Under the pieces are notes generated by a model that worked only from the letters and a program-made list of their open reading frames with translations, had not been told where the DNA came from and did not search any database. Positions 1 through 5,361 of a DNA stretch of 5,456 nucleotides are shown here, piece by piece. Within the stretch, counting starts at the first letter, position 1. The number at the start of each line of letters is the position of its first letter. The stretch comes from Candidatus Zhuqueibacterota bacterium (GTDB taxonomy: Bacteria > KSB1 > UBA2214): NCBI GenBank assembly GCA_022706175.1, contig JAKJDB010000218.1, positions 1 to 5,456 of the forward strand. Reading direction: 5' to 3'. A program made the position numbers and the translations under genes.

Positions 1-881
1 CGCAAGCGCCGGTCTTCTGGTTGCGCGATTCGGTCAGAACCACCTCCGCAAACGTTCTGCCTGCGGGCACGTTGTATGTGGATCAGACCAGCCGCTATCC
101 TCTCAATGATCTGCCGCTGAACCTGTTTTATCCGGCGCGGGCTTTATCTCAGCCGGCTTGGCGATTACGGCCGCCGGCCATCGGTTTGTTCGCCGTTCAG
201 GCTGAAGCCGATGAAGGATGGATCCGTTTTGTTCTGGAAGAGTATGGATTTGATTACACCCGCCTTTCCATGGAAGGGATTTGCGATCCAGAGCTGGTGG
301 AAAAATATAACGTCATCGTGTTTCCGGATCAATCCCCGCAACGTTTGCGCGAGCTGTTTCTCACTCCCGCCGCAACGAACGGAGAGCGAAACGCGCTGGA
401 TCGGCTGCAGGCGTTTGTCCAGGCAGGCGGCAGCCTGGTGATGATCAACCGCTCCAGCAATCTGCTGGTGGAGCGGTGGGCGCTCGCGGTAAAAAATGTG
501 GTTCAGGATCTCAAGGCAGAGGAATATTTTGTCCCCGGTTCGCTGTTGCGAATGAATGTGGCTGTGGACCATCCAGGGGGATACGGTTTACCGGACAGGC
601 TCGCGGGTTTTGTCTATCGCAGTCCGGTCTTCCAACCGCTGGCGCCGTGGGTCGAGACCGTGGCGACCTATCCGGACAGCCATATTGTGGCCGGCGGTTT
701 TCTCCGCGGTGAGAGACGCATGACTTCAGGATGCGCGGCCGTCCTTGTGACCGTGGGCAGGGGAAGGGTGTGGCTCCTGGGCCTTTTACCCCAGTTCCGG
801 GCGCAGAGTCACGCCACCTATAAATTGTTGTTCAACGCCCTTTTTCTTTCCAACGCAGAATCAGTCGAAAAACCAGAGTGA
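1..881 (+). CDS. M14-type zinc carboxypeptidase, C-terminal part only (5' end outside window)
   Basis: Partial gene: the frame is open from base 3 with no stop upstream, so the TTG at base 21 is probably an internal Leu and not a start. About 292 residues are visible. They match my recollection of the C-terminal extension of bacterial M14 metallocarboxypeptidases, a region with a glutamine-amidotransferase-like (Rossmann) appearance. Visible blocks in order are DEGWIRFVLEEYGFDY (from about base 210), YNVIVFPDQSP (about 307-339), an AGGSLVMINRSSNLL strand/loop (about 423-467), PGSLLRM (about 534-554), YRSPVFQPL (about 615-641), and GRGRVWLLGLLPQFRAQSH (about 756-812) followed by TYKLLFNALF. 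The zinc ligands HxxE...H and the catalytic Glu belong to the N-terminal domain, which is not seen, so peptidase activity cannot be judged here. Such proteins are usually exported, but the signal peptide would also lie outside. The stop TGA (879-881) overlaps the Shine-Dalgarno of the next gene, suggesting an operon. Family assignment is from recalled sequence patterns, not from a search. Confidence 0.72.
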   Translation, partial: QAPVFWLRDSVRTTSANVLPAGTLYVDQTSRYPLNDLPLNLFYPARALSQPAWRLRPPAIGLFAVQAEADEGWIRFVLEEYGFDYTRLSMEGICDPELVEKYNVIVFPDQSPQRLRELFLTPAATNGERNALDRLQAFVQAGGSLVMINRSSNLLVERWALAVKNVVQDLKAEEYFVPGSLLRMNVAVDHPGGYGLPDRLAGFVYRSPVFQPLAPWVETVATYPDSHIVAGGFLRGERRMTSGCAAVLVTVGRGRVWLLGLLPQFRAQSHATYKLLFNALFLSNAESVEKPE

Positions 882-888
882 GGGAGCG

Positions 889-1632
889 ATGGCGAAAAAG
901 AACGCCTATCTTTCCGTGAACCGCAAATGGATGATCCGGCATATCATCAGCAACTATATGCGGGCGAAAAACATGTTCAGCAACATGTCGCGGGATTTTC
1001 AGGCCGGCCGGCCCATCCTGTTCGAGAACCTCAAAAAGCTTTCCGACCTGCTGTTCGAGATCAAGGGAAACCTGTATCTGATCTTCAAGCGGCCGGTGGA
1101 TCCCAAGACCATGAAGTTCGACGACGGCGACAAGATCACGCCCAGCCGCAGGGAGATCGACCTGATGAACAATGTGGGGCTGTTGTTTCACAAAACCCTG
1201 GTGGCTCGCGAGTTGAAATACGTCATGGACCACTATACCATCGATTCCACTGATTATGTGAACTCGAACATCTCCCTGGGCTCTTATTTTGAAAAAATTC
1301 AGGCGTTCTTCGGCGCCGGCGCCGCTTTGATTCGCGAGCTATTCAAGGATTATTCCGATAATGAGGCGTTGTTGCACTATGTGTTGGAAAATGAGCGGTA
1401 TGTGCAGGATTTTCTCAATGAATCGGTGACGGATCTGTTCAAGTCGGTGTTCGGCGAAACGTTCATGGCCCAACCCTACCGGGCGGTCGGCCGCTATTGC
1501 CTGGAGAGCGGTTGGAACGATCGGGCGAAACGGTTTCTGACCGAAGCGCAGCGCCTGGACCCCACGGACCAAAATACCCGCAGCCTGCTGACCCAGGTCA
1601 AGACCGGGCTGAGCGGCGGGAAAATCGCCTGA
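889..1632 (+). CDS. Hypothetical protein with a C-terminal TPR-like unit
   Basis: A 247-residue protein of a family I do not recognise. The ATG at 889 follows a purine-rich ribosome site (GAGGGAG, ending two bases before the ATG) that overlaps the stop of the preceding peptidase gene; the 7-base gap suggests co-transcription and possibly translational coupling. There is no signal peptide or membrane segment. The N-terminus is basic (MAKKN, then NRKWMIRH), so a cytoplasmic protein is likely. Residues 10-190 appear mostly helical with no catalytic motif I can name. Residues about 197-238 fit one tetratricopeptide unit: Ala199, Gly201, Tyr203, Gly208, Ala213, Phe216, Ala220, Leu223 and Pro225 occupy the usual consensus positions, followed by a capping helix (RSLLTQV). 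One TPR at the end of a helical protein suggests a protein-binding or scaffold role, which is inference only. It sits just before a STAS protein, but no kinase or phosphatase motif is visible to make it the STAS partner. Confidence 0.85.
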   Translation: MAKKNAYLSVNRKWMIRHIISNYMRAKNMFSNMSRDFQAGRPILFENLKKLSDLLFEIKGNLYLIFKRPVDPKTMKFDDGDKITPSRREIDLMNNVGLLFHKTLVARELKYVMDHYTIDSTDYVNSNISLGSYFEKIQAFFGAGAALIRELFKDYSDNEALLHYVLENERYVQDFLNESVTDLFKSVFGETFMAQPYRAVGRYCLESGWNDRAKRFLTEAQRLDPTDQNTRSLLTQVKTGLSGGKIA

Positions 1633-1652
1633 ATGGAAAATAGTTGCGTCTT

Positions 1653-1680
1653 TAGACAAAAACACGTATCTTTATTTAAT
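1653..1680 (+). promoter_or_regulatory. Candidate sigma70-type promoter for the STAS gene
   Basis: In the AT-rich gap after the TPR gene there is TAGACA (1653-1658, five of six bases of TTGACA), a 16-base spacer, and TTTAAT (1675-1680, five of six of TATAAT). Transcription would begin near 1687, giving a leader of about 30 bases. An overlapping weaker alternative is TTGCGT (1644-1649), 17 bases, TATCTT (1667-1672), which also resembles the Bacteroidota-type TAnnTTTG element. Two overlapping candidates in such an AT-rich stretch could arise by chance, and readthrough from the upstream operon is also possible. Confidence 0.38.
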
Positions 1681-1705
1681 ATCGATCAACCCCCTATTAA
1701 CCGCT

Positions 1706-1710
1706 GGAGG
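1706..1710 (+). promoter_or_regulatory. Strong Shine-Dalgarno of the STAS gene
   Basis: GGAGG lies five bases before the ATG at 1716. It is the clearest ribosome site in front of any complete gene in this window and fixes the STAS start codon. It suggests high translation, consistent with a small regulatory protein that must match its partners in amount (inference). Confidence 0.8.
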
Positions 1711-1715
1711 CACAT

Positions 1716-2054
1716 ATGGCTTTGAAAGAAAACATGACCGGCGACGTGGCCGTCATCGAGTTGAAAGGCAAACTCATGGGCGGAGCAGAAACTCTGGAAA
1801 TCCACGACAAAATCAAGGAACTGATCGCCAGAGGCAGCAACAAGGTCGTGGCGGACATGGAAAAAGTCAGTTGGATGAACAGCACCGGCCTGGGCGCGTT
1901 GATGGGCGCCATGACCTCACTGCGCAATGCCAAGGGCGATCTCAAACTGTCGAAAATTCCCGATAATGTCGAAAACTTGTTCGCGATCACAAAATTAATC
2001 ACCATTTTTGATACCTTTGAAACCGTCGAGGAGGCGGTGGCAGCGTTCAAATAG
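1716..2054 (+). CDS. STAS-domain protein, anti-anti-sigma factor type (SpoIIAA/RsbV-like)
   Basis: A 112-residue protein consisting of one STAS domain, the normal length for SpoIIAA/RsbV-type antagonists. Features seen: the beta-strand block VAVIELKGKLMGGAE (11-25), helix 1 (27-39), the strand KVVADMEKVSWM (43-54), the phosphorylation-site loop NSTGLG (55-60) with helix LGALMGAMTSL, the strand DLKLSKIP, and the end ITKLITIFDTFETVEEAV. In the family the unphosphorylated protein binds an anti-sigma kinase of the RsbW/SpoIIAB type and frees the sigma factor; phosphorylation of the loop serine switches it off. Ser56 is the equivalent residue, next to Thr57. The Asp that usually precedes this Ser (DSS/DST in SpoIIAA and RsbV) is Asn55 here. 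No anti-sigma kinase, PP2C phosphatase or sigma factor is adjacent, so it is an orphan and its partners must be encoded elsewhere; a non-sigma output such as polarity or envelope control is equally possible. Function by family is secure; the specific pathway is unknown. Confidence 0.93.
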   Translation: MALKENMTGDVAVIELKGKLMGGAETLEIHDKIKELIARGSNKVVADMEKVSWMNSTGLGALMGAMTSLRNAKGDLKLSKIPDNVENLFAITKLITIFDTFETVEEAVAAFK

Positions 2055-2127
2055 CCGGCTCACCGGACCTTTCGTCGACGCCGGCGCCATACGCATCCCG
2101 TGGGGGGATCTGCTTTTGAAGACGCTC

Positions 2128-2141
2128 GCAAGAGCTCTTGC
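2128..2141. repeat. Perfect 14-bp palindrome (GCAAGAG/CTCTTGC)
   Basis: GCAAGAGCTCTTGC is an exact inverted repeat with no central gap, in the gap between the STAS gene and the secreted-protein gene. With no loop it would be a poor RNA hairpin, but it is a good shape for a dimeric DNA-binding protein. It lies just upstream of a weak promoter-like pair (TCGACA at 2144-2149, 17 bases, TTGAAT at 2167-2172), where an operator could act. The binding protein is unknown and chance is not excluded. Confidence 0.4.
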
Positions 2142-2193
2142 AATCGACAAGTGTCCGGAAAGCGATTTGAATGGTTGTTGAAGCATAAATCCT

Positions 2194-2254
2194 AGTCCGT
2201 GATGTCTCACCTTCATCCGCTGATGAAACGTGACTGTTACGGACTTTCTTTTTT
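2194..2254 (+). terminator. Rho-independent terminator (long stem-loop plus T-tract)
   Basis: A stem-loop of about 52 bases spans 2194-2245. Its base pairs AGTCCGT (2194-2200) with ACGGACT (2239-2245) and is extended by four pairs, three of them G-T wobbles. A second stem pairs TCAC (2207-2210) with GTGA (2230-2233). The tip pairs TTCATC (2212-2217) with GATGAA (2222-2227) around a CGCT loop. Two small internal loops separate the stems. The T-rich run 2245-2254 (TTTCTTTTTT) follows directly, the layout of an intrinsic terminator. It lies 140 bases past the STAS stop but only 24 bases before the next start codon, so it may be the STAS terminator or an attenuator in the leader of the secreted-protein gene. 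Confidence 0.72.
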
Positions 2255-2278
2255 CCACATCAGCTGTACAGGTGAACC

Positions 2279-4243
2279 ATGATGGCAATGCGAGTGTGCA
2301 AAATCGGTCTGGCGGCGCTGCTGCTGTACGCTCTGCCGGGATGGGCCCAATTTGAGGGACGGTTGGATGCGGTGATCATCAAGGGGGACAAGCTGTCCGC
2401 CTATGGCGGCCAGGAATTAAAGTACATCAAGGTTTTCAGGTATGACGCGAAGCAGCATGCCTGGAGAATCATCCCCTCGCAGATCGACGATTGCGACGAA
2501 CGCTATTATTATCCCTCCCATGAGGTAACGCCGAAAAATCTGACCGCACGGGATGAGTTGCTGTTCATGGCCCGCGATGCCGGTGATTTCGCCTCGGTGA
2601 ACGAATGGATCCCCTATCCCGGTTCACACGACCTGCCGCGCTATCAAATCGAACTCACGGATTCCATCGGTCAACGGCGATACCTCTATGCCTATTTCGT
2701 GCCGGATGAAGGAGTGCAGGAGGATCCCACCGATTACATGCGCTACCGGCCGGTGGTGGGCTCAGCGCCGGACAGCGTGATCTCCAAGTACTATATCCTC
2801 AGCTATAATCCTGAGGGGCTGTGGTATTCCATCAGCATTCCGGTCGCGGAGAACGGCAATGACCAGAATTTTTTCGACCGCCTCAAGATCAGGATGCAGG
2901 CGGATGTCAGCACGCCGATGGGCACCTTTAATGACAATTTGCTGACCGAAGACAGCTTTAAAAAAAATGGTGAATCGCGATATATCGATGGTAAGATCAG
3001 GCTGATTAAAACCTGGGAGTTAAAAATTAATGTTAAGATAAAGCTTCCTTTTGGAGGATCCGCGACCATCGAACAGTCGATCAGCCCCCTGGCATTGAAA
3101 TACTATCCCTATTACAATGAGTTCTCCTTTCCTGTTCCAACCTCCTTTTCCGGCGATCAGATAAAAGTCAAGCAGGTCGATATGCTGCGTGTGTCTACGG
3201 ATCTGCAGCCCAAGACCGCTGTTATGCGCATGTACGCCAACAATGATCTCTGGCAGCACCCTGACGGCGTGGCGGTGGATCGGGTCAACGATGCGGTGAG
3301 TACTAATCTGAACATGGCGGCATGGAACTGGTGGCTGCAGGCCGGCAACGGCGGCTCGCTGCTCAGCGTGAGCTATCTGCAGCCCATCCTCGGCGTGACG
3401 CCGAGCCTTTATTACTGGGACAATCCGACCGGCACCAATGACACGGGCGGCACCAAACTAGACACAGGGGATATGACCTCCTGGGGCGATACCGGCATCA
3501 AGTATGGCGCCATGACGCCGCAGGACGGCGGCGGCAATATCAACATGGCTTTTCGCTTCTATTTTCTCGGCAGGAACATCTCACCGGACAGCGCCTATGC
3601 ACTCAAGAGCCAGACCGCGTATCCCTTGAACGTGGTGGTTCGTGAGCAGGGCACCGTTGTGCCGGTGGAGCTGACCGCCCTGAGCGCCTTTACGAAACAA
3701 AACACGATCCATTTGGCCTGGGCCACCGCTTCGGAGACCAATAACCTCGGCTTTGAGGTGGAGCGCAAGGATGCAACAGCCACCGACTGGCAGACCATTG
3801 CGTTCGTCAAAGGCAACGGCACCGTGGTCTCACGGCGCGATTACGTTTATGAGGACGCTGATCTCTCTCTGGGTTCGTATCACTACCGGCTCAAACAAAT
3901 CGACACGGACGGCGCCTTCACCTACTCGACCGTTCTGGAGGCTGAGGTGGCAGCGCCAAAGGAGATGTCCCTGGCGCAGAACTATCCCAATCCGTTCAAT
4001 CCAACCACCACCATAGACTATCGCATCGCGCAGAACAGCGGTGAAACCGTCACCCTATCCATTTTTGACATGCTGGGACGAACCGTGCGGACGCTGGTGA
4101 ACGAGCCCGCGCAGCCGGGCTATTATCGCATCCTTTGGGACGGCCGTGACGACAGCGGCCGCATGACCGGTTCCGGCGTGTACTTTTATCTGCTCAGCGA
4201 CGGCCGCAGCCGGATTCTGCACAAGATGATCAAAGTGCAATAG
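2279..4243 (+). CDS. Secreted protein with FnIII-like domain and C-terminal Por/FlgD-type sorting domain
   Basis: A 654-residue exported protein. Residues 1-23 form a clear Sec signal peptide: basic start (MRVCK), hydrophobic core LAALLLYALP, and likely cleavage after GWA at residue 23. Residues about 24-455 are an unclassified, beta-rich, aromatic-rich region with landmarks IPSQIDDCDERYYYP (65-79), ARDELLFMARDAGDF (90-104), a Trp-rich MAAWNWWLQAGNGG (346-359) and DGGGNINMAFRFYF (416-429). I see no catalytic motif. Residues about 460-557 match the FnIII-like module of Bacteroidota-type secreted proteins (PVELTALSAF, WATASETNNLGFEVER, YHYRLKQIDTDGAF). Residues about 564-654 are the C-terminal sorting domain (LAQNYPNPFNPTTTIDY, LSIFDMLGRTVRTLV, WDGRDDSGR, GVYFYLL, ending KMIKVQ), which in relatives directs type IX secretion or surface attachment. 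A cell-surface or released role is therefore likely; substrate unknown. The start has tandem ATGs (2279, 2282) and only a weak AGGTG at 2270-2274; the second ATG has the better spacing. A strong terminator sits immediately upstream. Confidence 0.92.
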   Translation: MMAMRVCKIGLAALLLYALPGWAQFEGRLDAVIIKGDKLSAYGGQELKYIKVFRYDAKQHAWRIIPSQIDDCDERYYYPSHEVTPKNLTARDELLFMARDAGDFASVNEWIPYPGSHDLPRYQIELTDSIGQRRYLYAYFVPDEGVQEDPTDYMRYRPVVGSAPDSVISKYYILSYNPEGLWYSISIPVAENGNDQNFFDRLKIRMQADVSTPMGTFNDNLLTEDSFKKNGESRYIDGKIRLIKTWELKINVKIKLPFGGSATIEQSISPLALKYYPYYNEFSFPVPTSFSGDQIKVKQVDMLRVSTDLQPKTAVMRMYANNDLWQHPDGVAVDRVNDAVSTNLNMAAWNWWLQAGNGGSLLSVSYLQPILGVTPSLYYWDNPTGTNDTGGTKLDTGDMTSWGDTGIKYGAMTPQDGGGNINMAFRFYFLGRNISPDSAYALKSQTAYPLNVVVREQGTVVPVELTALSAFTKQNTIHLAWATASETNNLGFEVERKDATATDWQTIAFVKGNGTVVSRRDYVYEDADLSLGSYHYRLKQIDTDGAFTYSTVLEAEVAAPKEMSLAQNYPNPFNPTTTIDYRIAQNSGETVTLSIFDMLGRTVRTLVNEPAQPGYYRILWDGRDDSGRMTGSGVYFYLLSDGRSRILHKMIKVQ

Positions 4244-4259
4244 GCCGTGCGCCTTGAAT

Positions 4260-4285
4260 AGACTGGATTTTTAAGCCTGTCTTTA
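4260..4285 (+). terminator. Weak terminator-like hairpin after the secreted-protein gene
   Basis: AGAC-T-GG (4260-4266) can pair with CC-T-GTCT (4276-4282) around a nine-base A/T-rich loop, with one T-T mismatch. TTT and then AAAA follow, so the T-run is very short. It lies 16 bases after the stop codon, the right place for a terminator, but the stem and T-run are poor. A second tight hairpin (ACGCCT/AGGCGT, 4296-4310) follows 13 bases later without a T-run. Confidence 0.3.
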
Positions 4286-4335
4286 AAAGGAACATACGCC
4301 TGTGAGGCGTTGTTCACCAAGCCATCTAAAAAAAG

Positions 4336-4402
4336 GCTGTCATTGCCCGCAACGCCTTATCCCGACGCGCGCTTTGAGTCGGCGCAGGGCGAGGAATCTA
4401 CC
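4336..4402. repeat. Possible degenerate dispersed intergenic repeat (REP/MITE-like)
   Basis: The ends CTGTCATTGC (4338-4346) and GCGAGGAATCTACC (4389-4402) resemble the two sides of the widespread intergenic palindromes of the form 'tgtcattgcgagcg...gcgaggaatct' that recur in many bacterial genomes. The interior folds: GCCCGC (4345-4350) pairs with GCAGGGC (4384-4390, one bulged A), and CCGAC (4362-4366) pairs with GTCGG (4378-4382). A single copy in the window means repetition cannot be shown here; the assignment rests on resemblance. Confidence 0.3.
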
Positions 4403-4478
4403 GTCGCACTAAGCTTCACCCTTTCGCTTCTTGCATGCGTCGCTGGATCCTTCAGCATTTAACTGATTCCGCAACCAG

Positions 4479-4512
4479 GCTAGCCATTCAAGCTGGAGAA
4501 TCGAAGGTTAGC
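4479..4512. repeat. Inverted repeat / stem-loop GCTAGCC...GGTTAGC
   Basis: GCTAGCC (4479-4485) pairs with GGTTAGC (4506-4512, one G-T wobble), and directly inside it ATTC (4486-4489) pairs with GAAT (4498-4501), leaving an eight-base loop and a four-base bulge (CGAA). The left arm lies in a perfect 8-bp palindrome, GGCTAGCC (4478-4485). No T-tract follows on either side, so it is not a terminator. It could be a structured RNA element, a protein site or repeat debris. Confidence 0.4.
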
Positions 4513-4608
4513 GGACTAAATGACGATTCCACTGATAAATAGCTATGCCGCCCCGCTGGAGTACGAATATTCCTCTTTTCCCCCTGCCTGCCGCGGCGGA
4601 ATTGTCTC

Positions 4609-4637
4609 TTGATTTTTTACCGCATTTCCCCTATATT
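4609..4637 (+). promoter_or_regulatory. Sigma70-type promoter of radC, giving a near-leaderless mRNA
   Basis: TTGATT (4609-4614, four of six of TTGACA) and TATATT (4632-4637, five of six of TATAAT) are separated by exactly 17 bases. The expected start site is 4643-4645, only 3 to 5 bases before the radC ATG at 4648, and no Shine-Dalgarno is present in front of that ATG. Together these suggest leaderless or nearly leaderless translation. The -35 box coincides with the TTG that would otherwise be taken as an upstream start codon. Confidence 0.55.
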
Positions 4638-4647
4638 GCTTGACGTT

Positions 4648-5340
4648 ATGGCAACGCAAGGCCGCAAAATACCCGCCTGGCCTGCGGACCAGCGGCCGCG
4701 TGAGCGGTTGTTGCAGCAGGGAGCAGAAGCTCTCTCCGAGGCGGAATTGCTGGCCATCCTGCTGCGCACCGGCAACGTTCAGGACACGGCACTGGATTTA
4801 GCGCGCAAGCTGCTCCGCGATTACGGAAGCCTCCGCGGCATCGACCGGCAGACTGCCGACACCTTGAAAGACACTAAAGGCATCGGCCCGGCCAAGGCTT
4901 GCCAGATCAAGGCGGCGCTGGAATTGAGCAAGCGCCTGGTGCAGGAGAAATGGAAAAAGACGGAGCGGATTCAATGTTCCGACGATGCTTTTCATTACCT
5001 GCGGCTGCGCATGCGCGATTTGTCCCGCGAAGTGTTCCGTGTGCTGTTCCTGACCACTCGGCACGACATTATCGATGATCAGGAATTGTATAAAGGCAGT
5101 TTGTCTGAGAGCGTAGTCTCCAGCCGCGAGATCATTCTGCACGCCGTGCGCTGCGGCGCGGCGACCATCATTCTGGTGCACAATCATCCCAGCGGAGAAC
5201 CGACGCCGTCGCCCGAGGACAAGCAGATCACGCACAAAATCATCGAGGCTTGCCGCTACGTGGATATCCAGGTTCTGGATCATCTCATCATCGGTCATGA
5301 CACCTATTTCAGCTTTGCCGATGAGGGAATGCTGAATTGA
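4648..5340 (+). CDS. radC: RadC family protein (JAMM/MPN+ domain, UPF0758)
   Basis: With the ATG at 4648 the product is 230 residues, the normal length for RadC. The N-terminal block WPADQRPRERLLQQGAEALS and AELLAILLRTG (about 11-42) is the family's usual opening. A helix-hairpin-helix follows at about 72-90 (LKDTKGIGPAKACQIKAAL). The C-terminal JAMM metalloprotease-like domain (about 108-230) has Glu128 (REVFRVLFL) and the metal site HNHPSGEPTPSPED with His178, His180 and Asp191 all intact; the end is DHLIIGHDTYFSF. Members were once linked to DNA repair, but that role is not established in most bacteria; the fold suggests a zinc-dependent hydrolase acting on an unknown substrate. An upstream in-frame TTG at 4609 would add 13 residues (MIFYRISPILLDV), but it coincides with a promoter -35 box and falls outside the family alignment, so I reject it. 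The stop is followed at once by a small hairpin and another frame, possibly the same transcript. Confidence 0.95.
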   Translation: MATQGRKIPAWPADQRPRERLLQQGAEALSEAELLAILLRTGNVQDTALDLARKLLRDYGSLRGIDRQTADTLKDTKGIGPAKACQIKAALELSKRLVQEKWKKTERIQCSDDAFHYLRLRMRDLSREVFRVLFLTTRHDIIDDQELYKGSLSESVVSSREIILHAVRCGAATIILVHNHPSGEPTPSPEDKQITHKIIEACRYVDIQVLDHLIIGHDTYFSFADEGMLN

Positions 5341-5355
5341 ACCTGCTCTGCAGGT
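5341..5355 (+). promoter_or_regulatory. Hairpin ACCTGC-TCT-GCAGGT covering a candidate ribosome site
   Basis: A perfect 6-bp stem with a three-base loop begins on the base after the radC stop codon. Its 3' arm holds AGGT (5352-5355), six bases before the GTG at 5362 that may start the next gene. Ribosomes finishing radC would open the stem, so translational coupling is possible. No T-run follows, so it is not a terminator. Confidence 0.4.
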
Positions 5356-5361
5356 AATCTC

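Larger units (their letters stand above)
4244..4608. other. 365-base non-coding gap with several inverted repeats
   Basis: No convincing gene on either strand. Contents from left to right: the weak terminator-like hairpin (4260-4282); ACGCCT-GTG-AGGCGT, a perfect 6-bp stem with a three-base loop (4296-4310); a run of seven A (4328-4334); a possible degenerate dispersed repeat (about 4336-4402); a hairpin built on GCTAGCC/GGTTAGC (4479-4512); and a 30-codon ORF from ATG 4520 to TGA 4610-4612 that lacks a ribosome site and recognisable features. The pyrimidine-rich stretch 4571-4590 precedes the radC promoter. Stems without T-tracts suggest repeat debris or structured RNA and not terminators. 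Confidence 0.6.

Noticed and set aside
21..23. TTG at base 21 as the start of the first gene
   Set aside because: The frame remains open to base 3 and the visible residues belong to the middle of a larger M14-type protein, so the start is outside the window.
1648..1657. GTCT-TT-AGAC inverted repeat after the TPR gene as a terminator
   Set aside because: A four-base stem with a two-base loop cannot form a stable hairpin and no T-tract follows.
4321..4341. Minus-strand terminator using the A7 run (AGCC...GGCT)
   Set aside because: On the minus strand the T-run falls inside the loop and not after the stem, and there is no minus-strand gene here to terminate.
4520..4612. A 30-codon ORF (MTIPLINSYAAPLEYEYSSF...) just before radC
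   Set aside because: No Shine-Dalgarno, no recognisable signal or domain, and its end overlaps the radC -35 box. A frame of this length is expected by chance.
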